A stretch of DNA of 62,383 nt from Anaerolinea thermolimosa (GTDB lineage: Bacteria; Chloroflexota; Anaerolineae; Anaerolineales; Anaerolineaceae): contig NZ_DF967965.1 in assembly GCF_001050195.2 (NCBI RefSeq), forward strand, positions 2,691,970 to 2,754,352, given 5' to 3'. Position numbers and translations under genes: made by a program. The notes under the pieces were generated by a model. The model was given only the letters and a program-made list of their open reading frames with translations. It ran no database searches and was not told where the DNA came from. Numbering within the stretch: position 1 is the stretch's first letter; each line of letters opens with the position of its first letter. Of the stretch, positions 59,339-62,383 are shown piece by piece.

Positions 59339-61729
59339 ATGAATGCCACCTTCCAGCAGCTTCTTAATCTACTCGTTGCCCCACCGGGAAATTTGATCTA
59401 CCATCTGGTTCTGGCTTTTTCTATTTTTGCCAGCCTTCAGGTGGCCCTGATCGCACGGCGCAGCCAGGAGAATGGCGGTATGAGTGGACGCGCTCTCCTG
59501 GGATTAAACCTCCTTCTCATCGCACAGTTAGTCCTCTTCTTCTCCAGCGGCCTGGCCTGGCAGGGTGCGATCAACCCTCATTATTTTTTACCGGTGTTCG
59601 ACCGCGCCATGATTCTCTTCAGCCTCCTCTGGCTGACCTGGCTCTGGTGCTTTCCTCAACCCTACCGCCCCGCCGATATTTTCCTTGGCCTGCTCAACCT
59701 GGGAATCATTTTTCTTTTCCTGTTCACCTACTCTCAGTGGCTTCTGGAAGATAGTAGCCTGCCGTTCAATGCTTCCTGGCAGGATTGGACCTGGGCACTG
59801 AGCAGCCTGACCATCGTGCTGATAGCAATCGCCTGGTTGCTCTTCCATCGCCCAGGGAACTGGGGCATTGGCCTGGGAATGTTCGCACTCATCGGGGCCG
59901 GAATTCTCGGGCACCTGTTCCTCCCTCCCACTGGCAACGATTTCTCCGGTTACCTCCGGCTGGCCCAGCTGGCAGCCTTCCCTCTGCTCCCCGGCGTTCT
60001 TCTCCACCCGCCACGCGAGCACCCCTCCTCCACCGACCAGGAAACATCTCCATCTGCCGCTCGATCTGTCCGTCCCGCCGACTTGCAAACCATTCACGCC
60101 TGGTTGAACATCAGCCTTCAGAATGACCCGGAACATCTCCCCCCGGCGGTGGCTCGGGCCGTGGCACATACGCTGAACGCCGATCTGTGCCTGGTGGTGA
60201 AATCACCCGCCACCGAGTCGGAACCCATCCACATCCTCGGCGGATATGACGTCTTACGTGAGGAAGATCTACCACCCGCTCTGCTCGATTCTGCTCAGGC
60301 TCCGGCGCTCACCAATGCGCTGATCAAAGGCAAGGCCCTGCGAGTCAACGCCCCTGAGGTTCAACCCACGGACCTCACCGGTTTGAGCATCGCCCTTGGC
60401 CTGACCGAAGTGGGCAATTTGCTTCTCATCCCCCTGCTCCATAACGCCGCTCCCTGGGGGGGGTTGCTCCTCCTCACCCCCTACTCCCAGCGCGTCTGGG
60501 ATGTGGAAGACTCGAACCACCTGGCTTCTGAAACCGAAAATATCGTGGCATTGCTCAACCGCGCACCTCAGCCACCTGCTCCTGCCGGAGAATTCGCCGA
60601 GCTGCGGGCCAGCCTGGTGGAATTGGGCGCCGAGTTAGATCAATTGCGCCTCGAAAAACAGGAACTCACCGTGGCGCTGGAAAAAGCCCGCAGTCAATCC
60701 GGCTCGTCAGGAGAAGAGGTAGAAAACCTGCTCGCCCTTCAGCGAGACTCTCAGGAGTTGATTCAGAAGCTCCAGGAAGAAAATGAACAGCTCCGTAACC
60801 GGCTGGCCGCCCTCGAAGCGCTTTCGACCCCGGGCGGTCAGGTCGAAGGGAAGGTAGAAGAATCCGCCATTCCCAACCAGCAGCTCGAAAACGAACTGCG
60901 CGCCACCCTCGAAGAAGTCGCCCGGTTGCAAAATTTGCTTGCCGCTTCCAATATCCGCGTCCTCGAGCTGGAGAGGAAGCTCTCTCACAATCCGGTGATT
61001 ACTACCGAAGATCAGGAGATCATTGCTTCCATCGTTCAGGAGCTCCGCCAACCCATGGCTTCGGTCATGGGATACACCGATCTTTTGCTGGCCGAAACTG
61101 TGGGCATCCTTGGCACACTGCAGCGGAAGTTCCTGGAACGGGTGCGGTCAGCCACCGAACGTCTGCGGGTTTTGCTGGATGATCTGATTCAAATCACTTC
61201 ATTCGGGGGCGGTTCCCTGGAGCTCATCCATCAGCCGGTTGACCTGGCCGTGGTCATTGATGCTGCCATTACCGATATCAGCGCCCGTCTGCGGGAAAAG
61301 AACATCAACCTGAGCATTGAACTCCCCGATGAGCTTCCATTGCTTTACGCCGACCGTGAGGGCATCCAGCAGATCATCGGACAGCTCCTGCAAAATGCCA
61401 GCCTGGCCACCCCACCGGAAGGCTCCATCACCCTGCGGGCCGGTATCCAGAAGGAAGAGCCTGGCGAGTACCTGATCCTTCAGGTGACCGATGAAGGCGG
61501 AGGAATTGCGCCTGAAGATCTCGGCAGAGTCTTCGACCGCCGTTACCGTGCTGACCACGTGCTTATTCAGGGGCTTGGAGATACCGGGGTTGGTCTTTCG
61601 ATAGCCCGCACCCTGGTGGAAGCGCACGGAGGACGCATCTGGGTAGAGAGTGATGCGACGAAAACCAGCACCTTCAGCGTACTCCTTCCCCTGCGTTCTG
61701 CCACAGAGATGGAGCCAGGAAGGGAATGA
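59339..61729 (+). CDS. Histidine-kinase-like membrane protein lacking the phosphoacceptor His
   Basis: The protein has 796 residues. About seven membrane helices (1-225) are followed by a GAF-like region (about 245-410), a long coiled coil (about 420-555) and a kinase core. At the H-box the sequence is IVQELRQPMASVMGY, with Gln567 where His is expected; the two-component kinase at 4647 has SHELRAPL at that place. The ATPase domain retains the N-box Asn (QLLQNAS), G1 (DEGGGI), the F-box-like region (VFDRRYRA) and G2 (GLGDTGVGLS). It may therefore bind ATP but not autophosphorylate by the usual route. The stop codon overlaps the LysM gene start (ATGA). Confidence 0.88.
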   Translation: MNATFQQLLNLLVAPPGNLIYHLVLAFSIFASLQVALIARRSQENGGMSGRALLGLNLLLIAQLVLFFSSGLAWQGAINPHYFLPVFDRAMILFSLLWLTWLWCFPQPYRPADIFLGLLNLGIIFLFLFTYSQWLLEDSSLPFNASWQDWTWALSSLTIVLIAIAWLLFHRPGNWGIGLGMFALIGAGILGHLFLPPTGNDFSGYLRLAQLAAFPLLPGVLLHPPREHPSSTDQETSPSAARSVRPADLQTIHAWLNISLQNDPEHLPPAVARAVAHTLNADLCLVVKSPATESEPIHILGGYDVLREEDLPPALLDSAQAPALTNALIKGKALRVNAPEVQPTDLTGLSIALGLTEVGNLLLIPLLHNAAPWGGLLLLTPYSQRVWDVEDSNHLASETENIVALLNRAPQPPAPAGEFAELRASLVELGAELDQLRLEKQELTVALEKARSQSGSSGEEVENLLALQRDSQELIQKLQEENEQLRNRLAALEALSTPGGQVEGKVEESAIPNQQLENELRATLEEVARLQNLLAASNIRVLELERKLSHNPVITTEDQEIIASIVQELRQPMASVMGYTDLLLAETVGILGTLQRKFLERVRSATERLRVLLDDLIQITSFGGGSLELIHQPVDLAVVIDAAITDISARLREKNINLSIELPDELPLLYADREGIQQIIGQLLQNASLATPPEGSITLRAGIQKEEPGEYLILQVTDEGGGIAPEDLGRVFDRRYRADHVLIQGLGDTGVGLSIARTLVEAHGGRIWVESDATKTSTFSVLLPLRSATEMEPGRE

Positions 61730-62383
61730 ACTTCCTTAAGCAACTTGCCACCGGAATGATCACAGCGCTGGCCTCAGGCCTGCTGGTGGTAGGGGCGCTT
61801 TCTTTAGCCTCTGCTGAGGGCTTGCTTTTGGCCACGCCCACCGCACTGCCCACCCCCACGGCGGGCCTGCCTGTGCCCGGGGTAAATACCCCCACACCCC
61901 TGCCTACCCCCACGCCCATTCCTCCCACAAGTTGCCCTCCACCCCAGGGGTGGGTGGCCTATGTCATTCAGAATGGAGACACTCTGCAAACCCTGGCCGG
62001 AGCCCACCAACTGGCCCAGGAAGACCTTGCCCGGGCCAACTGCCTGATCAGTCAAACCCTTCTCCCCGGCAGCATCCTCTATTTGCCTCCTCTTCCAACC
62101 CCCACGGTTACCCTCACCAGCCCGGCCTTGCAGGAACCCCAGGCCACCTCAACCCAGGCTCTTCCCACCGCACGCAGTTGCACCCGGCCCGCCGGTTGGA
62201 CAACCTATATCGTCCGCCCCGGGGATAACCTCTTTCGCATCAGCCTGGCCTTCTATACCACCGTTGCAGAACTTCAGGCTGTAAACTGTCTGGCCAGTCC
62301 CAACCAGATCCAGGCCGGTATGGTGTTGTTCGTTCCCAACGTCGCCACGCGCACCCCCGTTCCACCCACCGAAACTCTCCATT
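61726..62383 (+). CDS. Secreted LysM-repeat protein (3' end outside window)
   Basis: The frame is open from ATG 61726 to the right edge, 219 codons. A signal peptide (about 1-28) is followed by a Thr/Pro-rich linker, then two LysM domains: YVIQNGDTLQTLAGAHQL and YIVRPGDNLFRISLAFY, separated by a second Thr/Pro-rich linker. Each LysM is bracketed by cysteines (SC ahead of the domain, NCL within it), which probably form a disulfide. LysM domains bind peptidoglycan or chitin-like glycans, so the protein sits on the wall. Translation is coupled to the kinase-like gene. A catalytic domain could lie beyond the edge. Confidence 0.88.
   Translation, partial: MNFLKQLATGMITALASGLLVVGALSLASAEGLLLATPTALPTPTAGLPVPGVNTPTPLPTPTPIPPTSCPPPQGWVAYVIQNGDTLQTLAGAHQLAQEDLARANCLISQTLLPGSILYLPPLPTPTVTLTSPALQEPQATSTQALPTARSCTRPAGWTTYIVRPGDNLFRISLAFYTTVAELQAVNCLASPNQIQAGMVLFVPNVATRTPVPPTETLH

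Overview
The window looks like chromosomal DNA of an anaerobic, probably thermophilic or mesophilic, filamentous Chloroflexota of the class Anaerolineae. The evidence is the moderately high G+C content, the many Thr/Pro-rich low-complexity linkers in exported proteins, a VYLPLI-type peptide motif that I associate with exported Chloroflexota proteins, and families common in that phylum (DUF4012, DUF2298/YYY, DUF2723, DUF3048, multi-GAF signalling proteins). This is inference from gene content; no 16S rRNA or ribosomal protein gene is present to settle it. I see no insertion sequence, phage, CRISPR array or integrase. No gap between genes exceeds about 255 bases.

Layout. 1-4559 (+): end of a Thr/Pro-rich surface protein, a membrane protein and a large secreted beta-propeller-like FG-GAP protein. 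4647-8574 (+): a PAS histidine kinase and OmpR-type response regulator pair and a CelD/FemAB-like acyltransferase. 8593-17174 (-): a ten-gene System I cytochrome c maturation operon, read ccmE-F-H-G, a zinc-ribbon protein, a diheme lipoprotein, then ccmA-B-C-D. 17415-19926 (-): a NusG/RfaH-type antiterminator paralogue and a DUF4012 membrane protein. 19999-21696 (+): a Thr/Pro-rich wall protein and a glycoside-hydrolase-like protein. 21815-26029 (-): a glycan-assembly operon (secreted protein, DUF2723 glycosyltransferase, flippase-like protein, GT2). 26149-27975 (-): RNase II family exoribonuclease. 28087-33302 (+): a translationally coupled cassette of two SF1 helicase-type proteins and a stand-alone Fe-S PD-(D/E)XK nuclease, an AddAB/RecBCD-like machine in three pieces. 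33307-36371 (-): polyprenyl-phosphate glycosyltransferase and a DUF6020-like GT-C protein. 36475-38784 (+): RecJ. 38806-44341 (-): SH3 lipoprotein, MFS exporter, DUF2089/SHOCT-like pair, and a radical-SAM/HhH plus DUF6504 pair. 44430-50486 (+): D-threonine-aldolase-like enzyme, YYY membrane protein, nucleoside hydrolase, UDP-glucose dehydrogenase. 50540-57079 (+): a partner-switching signalling module (GAF/PAS sensor, STAS protein, RsbW-like kinase, six-GAF PP2C phosphatase). 57144-59183 (-): FtsB/DivIC-like protein, tRNA-Leu(CAG), DUF3048 protein. 59339-62383 (+): a histidine-kinase-like protein without its phosphoacceptor His and a LysM protein cut by the window edge.

Themes. Several units act at the cell surface: glycan donor synthesis (ugd, GT2), GT-C transferases, wall-binding LysM and SH3 proteins, and Thr/Pro-rich exported proteins that are plausible glycosylation targets. 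The Ccm operon carries one likely client, a membrane-anchored diheme cytochrome. DNA repair is represented by the helicase-nuclease cassette, RecJ and the radical-SAM/HhH protein.

Transcription signals fall into two visible classes: extended -10 promoters (TGNTATAAT or close) with weak -35 boxes, several placed 6-7 bases before a start codon so that the mRNA would be leaderless, and two classic TTGACA-N16-TAAAAT promoters (tRNA-Leu and the DUF2089 unit). The most interesting items are the Gln-for-His histidine-kinase-like protein, the CxxxY-type CcmE coexisting with CcmH, the three-piece helicase-nuclease cassette, and the sensor-heavy partner-switching module with no sigma factor in sight.
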